A stretch of DNA of 34,656 nt from CAYNTS01 sp964400495 (lineage in GTDB: Bacteria; Fidelibacterota; Marinisomatia; SCGC-AAA003-L08; D37C17), in NCBI GenBank assembly GCA_964400495.1, contig CAYNTS010000017.1:1-34656 (forward strand). The letters run 5' to 3'. The notes below the pieces were generated by a model. It did not search any database and was not told the DNA's origin. It worked only from the letters and a program-made list of their open reading frames with translations. Below, piece after piece: positions 18,289-27,200 of this stretch. The position numbers and the translations under genes were made by a program. The number at the start of each line of letters is the position of its first letter. Position 1 is the stretch's first letter.

Positions 18289-18561
18289 CTATTTAAAATA
18301 CCGTAAAAAATACCACGCGATTGACATGCCCAATAAACTAATAACTGATATATCAACTGCAAATCCAATTGTAAATGTAATAATTTGTAAATTTAATGTA
18401 AAGGGATCCCAACCAAGTGGTAAGGTGGTCAAAAAGAAATCTCTAACGACCCCTTCTGGAACTACCAAACCAATAAATTGACTTAAAGCAGTAGCAACAG
18501 CAGAACCAATTAAAATTACCACTAAAACAAACCAAAGAGGTCTTCTAATTGATTGCCTCAT
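18289..18561 (-). CDS. Small membrane protein, DUF4321-like
   Basis: This is a 90-aa protein with two membrane segments (LWFVLVVILIGSAVATAL and about residues 60-85). The middle stretch LGWDPFTLNLQIITFTIGFAVDIS and the final SLLGMSIAWYFL resemble the DUF4321 family as I remember it. No function is known. The ATG overlaps the purQ stop by one base (TAATG) and tatA follows by 9 bp, so it is co-translated with purine and Tat genes. The gene is supported by this coupling and by its coherent membrane topology; the family name is less certain. Confidence 0.68.
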   Translation of the reverse strand: MRQSIRRPLWFVLVVILIGSAVATALSQFIGLVVPEGVVRDFFLTTLPLGWDPFTLNLQIITFTIGFAVDISVISLLGMSIAWYFLRYFK

Positions 18562-19232
18562 TAAGTAGCACCCAACATTGATTCAAATATACCCAAACCA
18601 TCCATCGAATCTAGAATATTTTCTGCAGCTCGTTCTGGATGGGGCATCATGCCAAGTACATTTTTTTTCTCATTCATAATACCTGCAATATCCAACATTG
18701 AACCATTTGGATTCCCACCATTAACTGACGCATACGTAAACGCAATTTGGTCATTATCTTGAAGCTGTTTAATTGTGTCTTCATCAGCCATATAGTTTCC
18801 CTGCCTATGTGCAATAGGCATGGTTAAATGTTGTCCATGTTTCAATTTTTGAGTAAAAATAGAGTTAGTGGTTTCAACTTTCAATGTTACATTTTGACTT
18901 AAAAATTTCACATATTTATTGTTGATGAGTGCACCCGGTAATAGCCCAGATTCTACTAAAATTTGAAACCCATTGCATATCCCAATAACAGGTTTCCCTG
19001 CATTAGCCTCTTTAATAACTGAATCCATAATTGGTGAAAATCGAGCAATTGCTCCTGAACGTAAATAGTCACCATACGAAAATCCACCTGGAACTAAAAT
19101 TGCATCATATTTAGATAAATCACTTTCTTTGTGCCATACAAATTCAGCAGGAGTCTTTAAAATATGTTTTAAAACATGATAGGCATCATGATCACAATTT
19201 GAGCCAGGAAATACAGTTATTGCAAATTTCAT
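18561..19232 (-). CDS. purQ: Phosphoribosylformylglycinamidine synthase, glutaminase subunit PurQ
   Basis: This 223-aa class I glutamine amidotransferase hydrolyses glutamine and passes ammonia to PurL in step four of purine synthesis. The triad is visible: Cys86 (GICNGFQ), His198 and Glu200 (PHPERA). The N-terminal FPGSNCDHD and PGGFSYGDYLRSGAIARF blocks are typical. The ATG overlaps the purS TGA by 4 bp. PurL itself is not in the window. The short three-subunit form (PurS, PurQ, PurL) is thus used. Confidence 0.97.
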   Translation of the reverse strand: MKFAITVFPGSNCDHDAYHVLKHILKTPAEFVWHKESDLSKYDAILVPGGFSYGDYLRSGAIARFSPIMDSVIKEANAGKPVIGICNGFQILVESGLLPGALINNKYVKFLSQNVTLKVETTNSIFTQKLKHGQHLTMPIAHRQGNYMADEDTIKQLQDNDQIAFTYASVNGGNPNGSMLDIAGIMNEKKNVLGMMPHPERAAENILDSMDGLGIFESMLGAT

Positions 19233-19477
19233 TCACTCTCCACAATTTCAAATGAATATGATTCAGTATTTGGATTAGCAAGCAATTTTCTGCAAGCTTC
19301 ATCTGTAATTGCTTCAGCAGTCGCTTTATTTGAATCAGTAAATGTCATTTCAATATATTTACCAATCATCATATCGTCAAACCCATCAATACCCATAGAT
19401 TTGAGTGCATGTCCAGCTGTTTTCCCCTGTGGATCTAAAATTCCATCTTTGTATTTAATATAAATTTTAGCTTTCAT
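19229..19477 (-). CDS. purS: Phosphoribosylformylglycinamidine synthase subunit PurS
   Basis: This 82-aa protein is the small structural subunit that bridges PurQ and PurL in the FGAM synthase complex. The sequence starts with the usual beta strand (KAKIYIKYKDGILDPQGKT) and has ALKSMG and the IGKYIEM strand. AAGGA precedes the ATG at normal spacing. It lies 12 bp after pssA and overlaps purQ, so the purine genes resume after two phospholipid genes. Confidence 0.95.
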   Translation of the reverse strand: MKAKIYIKYKDGILDPQGKTAGHALKSMGIDGFDDMMIGKYIEMTFTDSNKATAEAITDEACRKLLANPNTESYSFEIVESE

Positions 19478-19489
19478 AATTCCTTTCTA

Positions 19490-20221
19490 TTACACTTTAC
19501 TTTCTTTACCATGGTTTAAGAAATGCCTAATTATTCCCATGACAATATAATAACTCACAAAAAACATTAATACTCTATATTGCAAATTCCAAATAAATGA
19601 AGCAAAAAATGATATTGCAAACAAACCCACTCCTATTAATGCAAAAGTATTTGATTTTCCCGAAGAAAAGTTCAATAGTGGAAATTTTGCATATTTAACT
19701 CGACTCACCATTAAAAATGATGTTGAAAAAATAATAGGTAATAGCAATCTAGGTTGCGAATATTCTGGGTTTCCAAACTTAATATGCTCAATAAACAGTA
19801 CTAATGAGGCTATAGCCAAAGCATTTACTGGAGTTGGTAAGCCAGTAAAAAATGCTGAAGGTTTTTCAGATGTATCAACATTAAATCTAGCTAAACGAAT
19901 TGCACCCATTATCATAGGGGCAGATGCAATAATTTCACCAGATAACCCAGGCATGTTTTGTGTGTACTGATGATATATCAATACAGATGGAGCTAAACAA
20001 AATGAAACCATATCAGCTAAGGAATCAATTTCTTTACCAAAGTTACTAGTTATTCCAAACAACCTTGCTAGTTTACCATCAATCGAATCAAAAGCACCTG
20101 CAAATAAAATGAGATAGCAAGCCATTTCTACATTCCCTGCTTGGGTATTCAGAATTGCTAGAAAACCTAAAAAGAGATTAAGCAAAGTAAACAAACTTGG
20201 TAAATGATGTCTCATTTTCAT
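19490..20221 (-). CDS. pssA: CDP-diacylglycerol-serine O-phosphatidyltransferase
   Basis: This 243-aa inner-membrane enzyme makes phosphatidylserine from CDP-diacylglycerol and serine. The CDP-alcohol phosphatidyltransferase signature is complete: Asp45, Asp48-Gly49, Ala52-Arg53, Gly62, Asp66, Asp70, in the first half of the protein. About six hydrophobic segments are present. The RHHLPSLFTLLNLFLGF start and ARFNVDTSEKPSAFFTGLPTP segment are characteristic of the PssA subfamily rather than PgsA. It abuts psd with no gap, so both steps to phosphatidylethanolamine are made together. Confidence 0.94.
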   Translation of the reverse strand: MKMRHHLPSLFTLLNLFLGFLAILNTQAGNVEMACYLILFAGAFDSIDGKLARLFGITSNFGKEIDSLADMVSFCLAPSVLIYHQYTQNMPGLSGEIIASAPMIMGAIRLARFNVDTSEKPSAFFTGLPTPVNALAIASLVLFIEHIKFGNPEYSQPRLLLPIIFSTSFLMVSRVKYAKFPLLNFSSGKSNTFALIGVGLFAISFFASFIWNLQYRVLMFFVSYYIVMGIIRHFLNHGKESKV

Positions 20222-20860
20222 TTAAAATGATCCTATCACTGTTTTATTTCCACGAACAACATCATCCAAATTTACATTGATTTTGAAATCTTCTGGTACG
20301 ATAATATCAACACGTGACCCAAAGCGAATAAAACCAAGACGTTCACCCCTATTTACTGAAACTCCTGGTTTCATGTAGTTTGCAATTCTACGGGCAATCC
20401 AACCAGCAATTTGCTTTATTTTAAACTGTTTTCCATCTTTGGTTTCAAACAGGGTAATTGTCTGTTCATTGTCTAAAGATGCCTTATGTTTAAATGCAGC
20501 AAAAAACTTGCCATGATTGTATGTGTAATCCAATACCTTTGCATCAATCGGAACACGTTGGCAATGCACATTAAATACTGATAGAAAAATAGAAATTTGT
20601 TTTGCTGTACCAATTTCAGAATCATTGATATCTACAATTTTAACTACTTTACCATCAGCTGGGGATAGAAAATTATCTATATTATCATCAACACTACGAA
20701 CAGGATCTCTAAAAAAATAGAGACAAAATACTGTCAATAGTGCCATTGCAATATTCACCCATTTCAAAGCATTAATCTGAAAATAAACTTGAATTCCAGT
20801 TCCAATTAATACCAAAAAAATAATGGGTATTAATATTATCTTACCCTCAGGTGCAATCAT
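20222..20860 (-). CDS. psd: Phosphatidylserine decarboxylase (short form)
   Basis: This 212-aa protein belongs to the short phosphatidylserine decarboxylase class. It has a hydrophobic N-terminus, the central SPADGKVVKI block and FLSVFNVHCQRVP. The self-cleavage site is Gly181-Ser182 in RFGSRVDII; cleavage there would create the pyruvoyl cofactor on the small subunit. It produces phosphatidylethanolamine from the PssA product. The ATG overlaps the purC stop by one base (TAATG). Confidence 0.95.
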   Translation of the reverse strand: MIAPEGKIILIPIIFLVLIGTGIQVYFQINALKWVNIAMALLTVFCLYFFRDPVRSVDDNIDNFLSPADGKVVKIVDINDSEIGTAKQISIFLSVFNVHCQRVPIDAKVLDYTYNHGKFFAAFKHKASLDNEQTITLFETKDGKQFKIKQIAGWIARRIANYMKPGVSVNRGERLGFIRFGSRVDIIVPEDFKINVNLDDVVRGNKTVIGSF

Positions 20861-21801
20861 TAAATAATACCAGCTGAATTGAGGTTGTTCATTATCCTAT
20901 CATTAACATTTCCGGTTTCTGGAACAAATGATTCACCTGTTAATTGTGCATATAACTCCATATATCGTTCAGAAAGGGAAATCCTGATTTCATCTGATAA
21001 TTCTGGAGGCACACCCTCTCCTGAAAATCCCCTATCAATTAGCCATTGACGAATATTCTCTTTGTCTAACATAAGTTGAGGTTTGCCTGCATTGTAACGC
21101 TCTTCATATTCACTTGCAACCCAATATCGGCTTGAATCTGGTGTATGGATTTCATCAATTACGATTAACTCACCATCAACCATCCCAAACTCATATTTTG
21201 TATCAACTAAAATCAAACCCTGCTTGGCTACCCACTCTTGACCAGCAGAAAATAATTGCAATGCATATTCTTCAGCTTTTGCATAAATTTCTTCTTCAAC
21301 CAAACCATTCACAATTTTTTCTCGTGAAATAGGTTCATCATGTAAACCATATTCAGCTTTTGTTGATGGAGTTAAAATTAGTGTATCAAATTTTTGATTT
21401 TCTTTTAATCCATCGGGTATATCAAATCCATATTGCCCATTTATCCCACTAGAATATTCTCTCCATAAACTTCCAGTTATGTATCCTCTAACAATCACTT
21501 CAACTGGCAAAGTTTTCGCTTTCTTTGCCACAAGTACTTGTGGGTCTGGTGTTGAAATAATGTGATTTGGTGCAATGTGTTTTGTCTTCTCAAACCAAAA
21601 ATTAGCAATCTGAGTCAAAATCTGACCTTTATATGGAATGGTTCCAAGTACATGGTCAAATGCAGATACTCTATCAGATGTAACCATTATCATTTTATCT
21701 TCAAGTAGAAAATTATCTCTCACTTTCCCCTTATAATGAGTTCCTAAATCTATTGAAAACTCATTTAAAGTATGTTGTAACTGCTCTTGTATTTTACTCA
21801 A
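20860..21801 (-). CDS. purC: Phosphoribosylaminoimidazole-succinocarboxamide synthase
   Basis: This 313-aa SAICAR synthase uses ATP to join CAIR and aspartate in purine synthesis. It is the longer type, near the size of the yeast enzyme. Motifs include GKVRDNF near residue 25, MVTSDRVSAFD, EVIVRGYITGS, LVDTKYEFG and DEIHTPDSSRYW. It starts at TTG (21799-21801), with GGAG 8 bases upstream; the TTG overlaps the purB TGA (TTGA). The preceding gene purB catalyses the next purine step on the same substrate, so the pair is functionally tight. Confidence 0.96.
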   Translation of the reverse strand: MSKIQEQLQHTLNEFSIDLGTHYKGKVRDNFLLEDKMIMVTSDRVSAFDHVLGTIPYKGQILTQIANFWFEKTKHIAPNHIISTPDPQVLVAKKAKTLPVEVIVRGYITGSLWREYSSGINGQYGFDIPDGLKENQKFDTLILTPSTKAEYGLHDEPISREKIVNGLVEEEIYAKAEEYALQLFSAGQEWVAKQGLILVDTKYEFGMVDGELIVIDEIHTPDSSRYWVASEYEERYNAGKPQLMLDKENIRQWLIDRGFSGEGVPPELSDEIRISLSERYMELYAQLTGESFVPETGNVNDRIMNNLNSAGII

Positions 21802-23096
21802 TCTAATAACTCCAATCTCTTAAACACTTTATTTATATTAATTAACACTTTATTCAAATCAAACAGAATATCAATTTCTGACTCATTCATTAAATTCATA
21901 ATTTCAGAGTCATTTTTCAATAATTTCTTAAAATCTTTACCCTCTTCCCATACTTGCATTGCATTTCTTTGAACCATTGCATAGGCATTTTCACGAGTTA
22001 CCCCTTTATTTACTAATGCTAACAAAACTTCTTGGCTAAAAATTAACCCACCTGTTAGATTCAAATTTTTCAGCATATTATCCGGATACACCAATAAATT
22101 GTCCATTAAGGCAATCATTTTATTGAGCATATAATCCATCATTATGGTAGAATCTGGAATAATAACTCTTTCTACAGATGAATGTGAGATATCTCTTTCA
22201 TGCCAAAGTGCAACATTTTCGAGTGCTGCATGTGCATTTGCTCTCAATAACCGAGCAAACCCCGTCATTCGTTCAGTTATGATTGGATTTCGTTTATGTG
22301 GCATAGCAGATGATCCTTTTTGTCCTTTTGAAAAGAACTCTTCAGCTTCTAATACTTCCGTTCGTTGCATGTGACGGATTTCAACAGCAATCTTTTCAAT
22401 ACTAGCACCAATCAATGCCAATATTATCATAAAATGGGCATGGTGGTCACGTTGAACCACTTGACTAGATACTGATGAAGGACTTAAACCTAATCGTTTA
22501 CAAGCCTCTTCTTCAACAGAAGGATCAAGGTGTTGATATGTTCCTACAGCTCCAGATATTTTACCTGTTGCAATACTTTTTACTGCTTCTTCCCAACGAT
22601 CAATATGACGCGTAAATTCTTCACTCCATAAAGCAATTTTAAGCCCAAAAGTAATTGGCTCAGCATGAATTCCATGCGAACGACCAATCTGAAACGTTTC
22701 TCTGTGTTCACTTGCTTTTTTTCTTAATACATCCTTAAAAGTAATTAATTTTTTTAAAATAAGTTCACCAGCTTCTTTACAAAGCAATGCTGTACTTGTA
22801 TCAAGTAAATCTGAGGATGTCATTCCCATGTGAATAAATCGAGATTCTGGACCAATATTTTCTGCTAAATTTGTAAGAAATGCAATGACATCATGATGAG
22901 TTGTTTCTTCAATTTCTAAAATTCTTTCAACAGAAAATGATGCCTTTTCTTTAATTACTTTTACAGCATCTTTTGGTACTTTACCCATATCGCAAAGAAC
23001 TTCAGTAACCGTTATTTCAACATCTTGCCAGGTTTTATACTTGTTTTGGTCTGACCAAATATGCCCCATCTCTGGAGTTGTATATCTATCAATCAT
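21798..23096 (-). CDS. purB: Adenylosuccinate lyase
   Basis: This 432-aa protein is a member of the fumarase/aspartase superfamily. It cleaves SAICAR and adenylosuccinate, releasing fumarate, in de novo purine and AMP synthesis. The signature loop is GSSAMPHKRNP with the catalytic serine at about 262-263. The other conserved regions, MTSSDLLDT and GRSHGIHAEPITFG, are present. The start ATG abuts the protease gene stop, and its end overlaps purC. Length and motifs are normal. Confidence 0.96.
   Translation of the reverse strand: MIDRYTTPEMGHIWSDQNKYKTWQDVEITVTEVLCDMGKVPKDAVKVIKEKASFSVERILEIEETTHHDVIAFLTNLAENIGPESRFIHMGMTSSDLLDTSTALLCKEAGELILKKLITFKDVLRKKASEHRETFQIGRSHGIHAEPITFGLKIALWSEEFTRHIDRWEEAVKSIATGKISGAVGTYQHLDPSVEEEACKRLGLSPSSVSSQVVQRDHHAHFMIILALIGASIEKIAVEIRHMQRTEVLEAEEFFSKGQKGSSAMPHKRNPIITERMTGFARLLRANAHAALENVALWHERDISHSSVERVIIPDSTIMMDYMLNKMIALMDNLLVYPDNMLKNLNLTGGLIFSQEVLLALVNKGVTRENAYAMVQRNAMQVWEEGKDFKKLLKNDSEIMNLMNESEIDILFDLNKVLININKVFKRLELLD
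21810..21813 (-). promoter_or_regulatory. Ribosome binding site for the purC TTG start
   Basis: GGAG on the minus strand sits 8 bases before the TTG at 21799-21801, inside the last codons of purB. It supports a non-ATG start coupled to the purB stop. Confidence 0.55.
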
Positions 23097-24230
23097 TTAA
23101 AATCCCCATAATTTTGATTTTGGTTCTTCGAGAGTCAATGGTAATTCAAACAATTCACCATCTCTCCATAGGTTTAAAATTATCACATCTCCTACTTTGT
23201 GAAATCCTTCATCTATCACTCTAATAATGTCTTGTGGACTATTTACTTTTTTATGGTCAACTTGCAATATAACATCACCCATTTTCAAACCTGCTCGTTC
23301 ACCACTTGATTGTTCCTGAATATCAGTAATTATGACTCCATTCGAGGTTGGTAAATTAAAGTATTGTTGCATTATCTTGTCAATCTTTTGAACATGAACA
23401 CCAGTTGTATAATTTCTCTCAACTTTACCATATTTTTTCAAGTCTTCGGTAATTTCTTTCACTCTATTAATTGGAATTGCAAATCCTATACCAATTGAGC
23501 CAGTAGTTTGGTTTGAACCTGTCATGATAAATGTATTTATTGCAATAACATCCCCAAAAGCATTTACTAATGGCCCCCCACTATTGCCTGGATTAATTGA
23601 TGCATCTGTTTGAATCATATCTTGATACACATGACCTGATTCTTTTAATCCAAAGTCCATATTTACACCACTAATAATACCAGAAGTTGCTGTTGGTTGT
23701 TCAGAAACTGAGAACAAACCCAAAGGATTGCCCAAGGCAATTGCCCACTCACCCACAATGAGATTATCAGAGTCGCCTAATGATGCTGAAGGGAATGTGT
23801 TTCCCTCAATTTTTAAAAGTGCTAAGTCTGTTAGTTGGTCTTCACCAATTAACTCTGCTTGATATCTATCGCCACCCATAAGAGTAACAATAATCTCATT
23901 TGCATTATTTACAACATGGGTATTTGTAACTACATATCCATCTGAACTAATAATCACCCCCGACCCCAAACTCTCTACTTCATACGTTCGTGTATATGGA
24001 AAGAAACTACCCCAAAAAGGATTACTGAATGGATTTACTGCCCGTTGTTTTTTTAGTTGCGTAACATTTATCCCAACAACAGATGGTGATGCAACTTCAA
24101 TTGCACGTGTAATCGCTGTATATCGTGATAGTTCAATATCGGTTGATGGAGAAAATGATTTTGATGTTAGAAACCAAAAACCAATCACAAAACAAAAAAT
24201 AATACAGATAATTTTAAAACTAGTTTTCAT
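23097..24230 (-). CDS. DegS/HtrA-like periplasmic serine protease with one PDZ domain
   Basis: This is a 377-aa S1C-family protease. An N-terminal membrane segment (FKIICIIFCFVIGFWFLT) suggests it is anchored in the inner membrane facing the periplasm. The trypsin-like triad is complete: His105 (TNTHVV), Asp135 (LTDLALL) and Ser217 (GNSGGP). A single PDZ domain covers about residues 270-365. This layout is like DegS or HtrA; DegP and DegQ have two PDZ domains. Roles are removal of misfolded envelope proteins or signalling by regulated proteolysis; which applies here is unknown. Its ATG overlaps the truA end by 11 bp. Confidence 0.9.
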   Translation of the reverse strand: MKTSFKIICIIFCFVIGFWFLTSKSFSPSTDIELSRYTAITRAIEVASPSVVGINVTQLKKQRAVNPFSNPFWGSFFPYTRTYEVESLGSGVIISSDGYVVTNTHVVNNANEIIVTLMGGDRYQAELIGEDQLTDLALLKIEGNTFPSASLGDSDNLIVGEWAIALGNPLGLFSVSEQPTATSGIISGVNMDFGLKESGHVYQDMIQTDASINPGNSGGPLVNAFGDVIAINTFIMTGSNQTTGSIGIGFAIPINRVKEITEDLKKYGKVERNYTTGVHVQKIDKIMQQYFNLPTSNGVIITDIQEQSSGERAGLKMGDVILQVDHKKVNSPQDIIRVIDEGFHKVGDVIILNLWRDGELFELPLTLEEPKSKLWGF

Positions 24231-24960
24231 AACTCACTTTTTTTAAAAATAATCCATGTGCTGGTGCCCTAACTACAGATAAAGTTGGATGACCTCCATT
24301 CATAAATTGAGTAAAATCATCAATCGAATATCGTCCACGACCAACTTCTACCATAGTACCCACAAGAAATCTAACCATATGTTGTAAAAATCTGTTTGCA
24401 GAAATATGAAAAAATAATTTATCTCTTTCCTCTTTAAAGTTTGCACTAAATATTGTACAAATTTTATTATCCACTTCAGCTGTTGCTTTACAAAAACTAG
24501 TAAAATCGTGTTCACCTAATAGAATTTCAACACATTCATTCATTTTTTTTATATCTACATCCCACTTTAACACCCATGAAGTGTTGCGTTCAAATGGTGT
24601 GAATACTTTAGATATTCTATAAATATATTCCCGTTTCCTTGCTGAAAATCGTGCATGGAAATTTGAATCTATTCTTTCGCATTCAGAAACCCAAACATCA
24701 TTTTCTAATTTCGAGTTGAGTGCTTTAATAATTTGATTATTGGACATTGTTGTTTCTACATCAAAATGAGCAACTTGCCCTAATGCATGTACCCCAGAAT
24801 CAGTTCTCCCTGATCCTAACACTGTAATATTTTTAGAATAAATTGACTGTAGTGCTTGTTCAATATCACCCTGGACTGTTCGCCCTTTTGCCTGAATTTG
24901 CCAACCCAAAAAGTTGGTTCCTTCATACATAATTTTCAATTTATATCTTTGTAGTGGCAA
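24220..24960 (-). CDS. truA: tRNA pseudouridine(38-40) synthase
   Basis: This 246-aa protein has the usual TruA length. It isomerises uridines 38-40 in the tRNA anticodon arm. The catalytic aspartate is Asp54 in GSGRTDSGVHALGQ. Other family blocks are YEGTNFLGWQ near the start, FHARFSARKREYIYR, and FLQHMVRFLVGTMVEVGRG near the C-terminus. The start is taken as TTG at 24958-24960; no in-frame ATG lies close by except inside the conserved YEGTNF strand, which would truncate the domain. A 77-bp gap separates it from the PAP2 gene. Confidence 0.94.
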   Translation of the reverse strand: MPLQRYKLKIMYEGTNFLGWQIQAKGRTVQGDIEQALQSIYSKNITVLGSGRTDSGVHALGQVAHFDVETTMSNNQIIKALNSKLENDVWVSECERIDSNFHARFSARKREYIYRISKVFTPFERNTSWVLKWDVDIKKMNECVEILLGEHDFTSFCKATAEVDNKICTIFSANFKEERDKLFFHISANRFLQHMVRFLVGTMVEVGRGRYSIDDFTQFMNGGHPTLSVVRAPAHGLFLKKVSYEN

Positions 24961-25037
24961 ATCATACCATTTAGTGGTTATAGGAAAGCCAAAATTTACT
25001 CCATTTTGCTGATATCATTTAACCAATTTATTTTACT

Positions 25038-25649
25038 TTATTGGGTTCTAAAAAGCCAATATTTCCATCCAATAATTGCAATGATTAATCCTGAAATTGA
25101 ATCAGCTAAAAAATGTTGTTTTGTGAGAAACGTTGAGAAGAAAATAAACCCAACATAAACCCACATCATCCATTTTGATTTTGGAAACTTTGAGCCAATA
25201 ACAAGGCCAATTATTCCTGATGCCACTACATGAAGTGAAGGAAAATAGTTTTGTTTATGCCAATGTAAGTCAATTATTTTGAATAATACTTGAAACGGGT
25301 TTGAACTAATTGGAGATTCAATATTACCTGATCCAATCGGCCAAACAACAAAGAACAAATAACAAATTAGTGTGGATACAATTAGAGTCTGTATTAATTG
25401 ATTAAACTCAAACTCTTCCCATTTTAAAAATGGGGGTATCACAATTGCTATAAAATGAAAATAATAAGGCAACACCAACCACCAAACAAAAGGAATTTGA
25501 TTATCAATAACTAGAAAACATTCTGGTGGTGCAATAGGTGATACAATAAAAGGTAATGTAAAGTACAAACTCATAACCACCCAATATGGAATAAATTGTT
25601 TTACTTGATTAATTTTATTTACATCTAAAATTAAGTTGATAAATTGCAC
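25038..25649 (-). CDS. PAP2-superfamily membrane phosphatase
   Basis: This protein of about 203 aa has roughly six hydrophobic segments. Two of the three PAP2 phosphatase motifs are clear: YFPSLHVVASG (Ser138, His140) and TKQHFLADSISG (His179 and Asp183, spaced H-x3-D). The first motif (KX6RP) is not obvious, as in the PAP2_3 or Aur1-like branch. Likely substrates are lipid phosphates or lipid-linked pyrophosphates at the membrane. The start is unclear: GTG at 25649 and TTG at 25664 both overlap the end of the cyclase gene, and an ATG lies 25 codons further in. Overlap with the cyclase implies co-transcription. Confidence 0.75.
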   Translation of the reverse strand: MQFINLILDVNKINQVKQFIPYWVVMSLYFTLPFIVSPIAPPECFLVIDNQIPFVWWLVLPYYFHFIAIVIPPFLKWEEFEFNQLIQTLIVSTLICYLFFVVWPIGSGNIESPISSNPFQVLFKIIDLHWHKQNYFPSLHVVASGIIGLVIGSKFPKSKWMMWVYVGFIFFSTFLTKQHFLADSISGLIIAIIGWKYWLFRTQ

Positions 25650-27148
25650 CCGCAGTTTGGACAAAATTGAAATTGGTCAGAATTATTAAATCCACAGTTT
25701 GGACAAAATTGAAAGCAACTATTTGACTCTTTAGTAGATGATGTTGGTTGTTCATCTTCATCAAAATCCATACCCTCACCAAAGTCATCTAACTCAAATT
25801 CATCATCTGAATAATCAAAATGAAGATCCTTCATAATATCTTGGTGAATTATAACTTTTTTAATGAAATCTGTACGCATATCAAAGTCAGAAATTTTATC
25901 TTTTGCTTGTAAAAGATAAGTTTGTGCTTCTTCTTGTGCTTCTAAACATAAATCTTTCTCATTTATCAACAAATATGCTTTGCTCATTAACCAATATGCA
26001 TGTGCACAACATAGGGCACTCTTACAAGTTTTCTTTACGTTTTTGTAATAGGCTTCTAATCTGGGAATCCCTACATTTGTTTGTTCACAATTTATAATTA
26101 AATCGATGCCATTAATCAATAAATAGGATGGAGTATTTTTAATACTTGATCGTTTTGAAATTAACTGACTATATCTGTTGATTTCATCAGATTTAATGTG
26201 AATATGAAAAAGTAAGTATAAAACTTCATCAATTATCTCTGATTGTTTCCCCTCCAATAATTCTATTGTTATTTCACATTCTCTTCGAGATTGTTTCAGC
26301 TTTCCCCTGTTAAAGTAAACTTCTGCATATAACTTATGAAGATTAGCTTTTTGGATTAATGAAAATGATGAAACAAAATTGTTTTCTAAATCATTTAAAA
26401 TTTGAAGGATAATATCAAATTGACCTAGTTTATTAAGCAAAAATGCAATAAATAATTTCGATTCAATTTGCTTAGGGTCTTCCTTAGATAAATTAGAGTT
26501 TGCAATCTTTGCACTTTTTAATGCTGATGAATAATCACCTTTTTCTAACAATGCTTTGGCTGTAGAAATATCATATTCTAATTCATTTTGATGAGGTAGA
26601 GATGTATCTTCCACCCAATCCATAATATGAATAAACACTTGATAAAGTTGGACAGTTTTGGTTGCTCCCTTTGGTTTAAAGGTTTTGTATTTTTTTGAAT
26701 ACAAATCACCTTCTCCTTGTATTGCCTTCTGAATTTCTTCACTCACTGCAATACCACCATGAGGTGCAAGAGGTTCTATTTGTGAAGCAATATTGACACC
26801 ATCTCCATAAATATCATTATTTTTTTCAATTACTTCACCATAATGAATACCAATACGAATCAATATTTCTCTATCTTTAGTATTTAAACTGTTTCTCTTT
26901 TTAATGTCATTTTGAATATTTACCGCATAATGTACTGCTTCTGAAACATTTTCAAATTCTGCAAATATTGCATCACCAATATGTTTTATAATTTTACCAT
27001 TGTGAAATTTCAAAGCATATTCTAGGATTGAGTCATGTTCTTTTAATAGTTCAAGGGCAAGTTTTTGATCTTTTCCTGTTAATTTACTATATCCAACCAT
27101 ATCTGTAAACATGATTGCAACTTTTCTGCTTGATTTTTGTCTTATCAT
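25631..27148 (-). CDS. Class III nucleotidyl cyclase homologue with helical repeats and zinc ribbon; transition-state Arg replaced by Gln
   Basis: This 505-aa soluble protein has a class III adenylate/guanylate cyclase domain at about residues 1-170 and TPR-like helices at about 190-430. An acidic segment (445-470) and a C-terminal zinc ribbon with two CPNCG knuckles follow. Both metal-binding aspartates are present: Asp16 (FTDMVGYS) and Asp59 (IKHIGDAIF). The adenine-type residues Lys55 and Asp112, and the transition-state Asn119, are also present. However, the transition-state Arg, four residues after Asn119, is Gln123 (NIASQIE, codon CAA). A homodimer should therefore be weak or inactive. 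The 819-aa paralogue upstream has the opposite set, so a heterodimer is possible (inference). A terminator separates it from the secreted-protein gene, so it probably has its own promoter within 27149-27200. Confidence 0.88.
   Translation of the reverse strand: MIRQKSSRKVAIMFTDMVGYSKLTGKDQKLALELLKEHDSILEYALKFHNGKIIKHIGDAIFAEFENVSEAVHYAVNIQNDIKKRNSLNTKDREILIRIGIHYGEVIEKNNDIYGDGVNIASQIEPLAPHGGIAVSEEIQKAIQGEGDLYSKKYKTFKPKGATKTVQLYQVFIHIMDWVEDTSLPHQNELEYDISTAKALLEKGDYSSALKSAKIANSNLSKEDPKQIESKLFIAFLLNKLGQFDIILQILNDLENNFVSSFSLIQKANLHKLYAEVYFNRGKLKQSRRECEITIELLEGKQSEIIDEVLYLLFHIHIKSDEINRYSQLISKRSSIKNTPSYLLINGIDLIINCEQTNVGIPRLEAYYKNVKKTCKSALCCAHAYWLMSKAYLLINEKDLCLEAQEEAQTYLLQAKDKISDFDMRTDFIKKVIIHQDIMKDLHFDYSDDEFELDDFGEGMDFDEDEQPTSSTKESNSCFQFCPNCGFNNSDQFQFCPNCGCNLST
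25653..25714 (-). repeat. Short direct repeat encoding the two zinc knuckles
   Basis: Two identical 20-bp copies, at 25653-25672 and 25695-25714, are 42 bp (14 codons) apart in the same frame. Each encodes FQFCPNCG. They form the paired cysteine knuckles of the zinc ribbon at the end of the 505-aa cyclase homologue. Confidence 0.85.
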
Positions 27149-27200
27149 TATAAAATTTTAACTTTAACCATGAGTGTAATTTTCAACATATTTACTATAA

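Noticed and set aside
27149..27200. A second CRP-like site upstream of the 505-aa cyclase gene
   Set aside because: The sequence TGTTGAAAATTACACT has only a loose palindrome and lacks the TGTGA/TCACA core, so I do not claim it.
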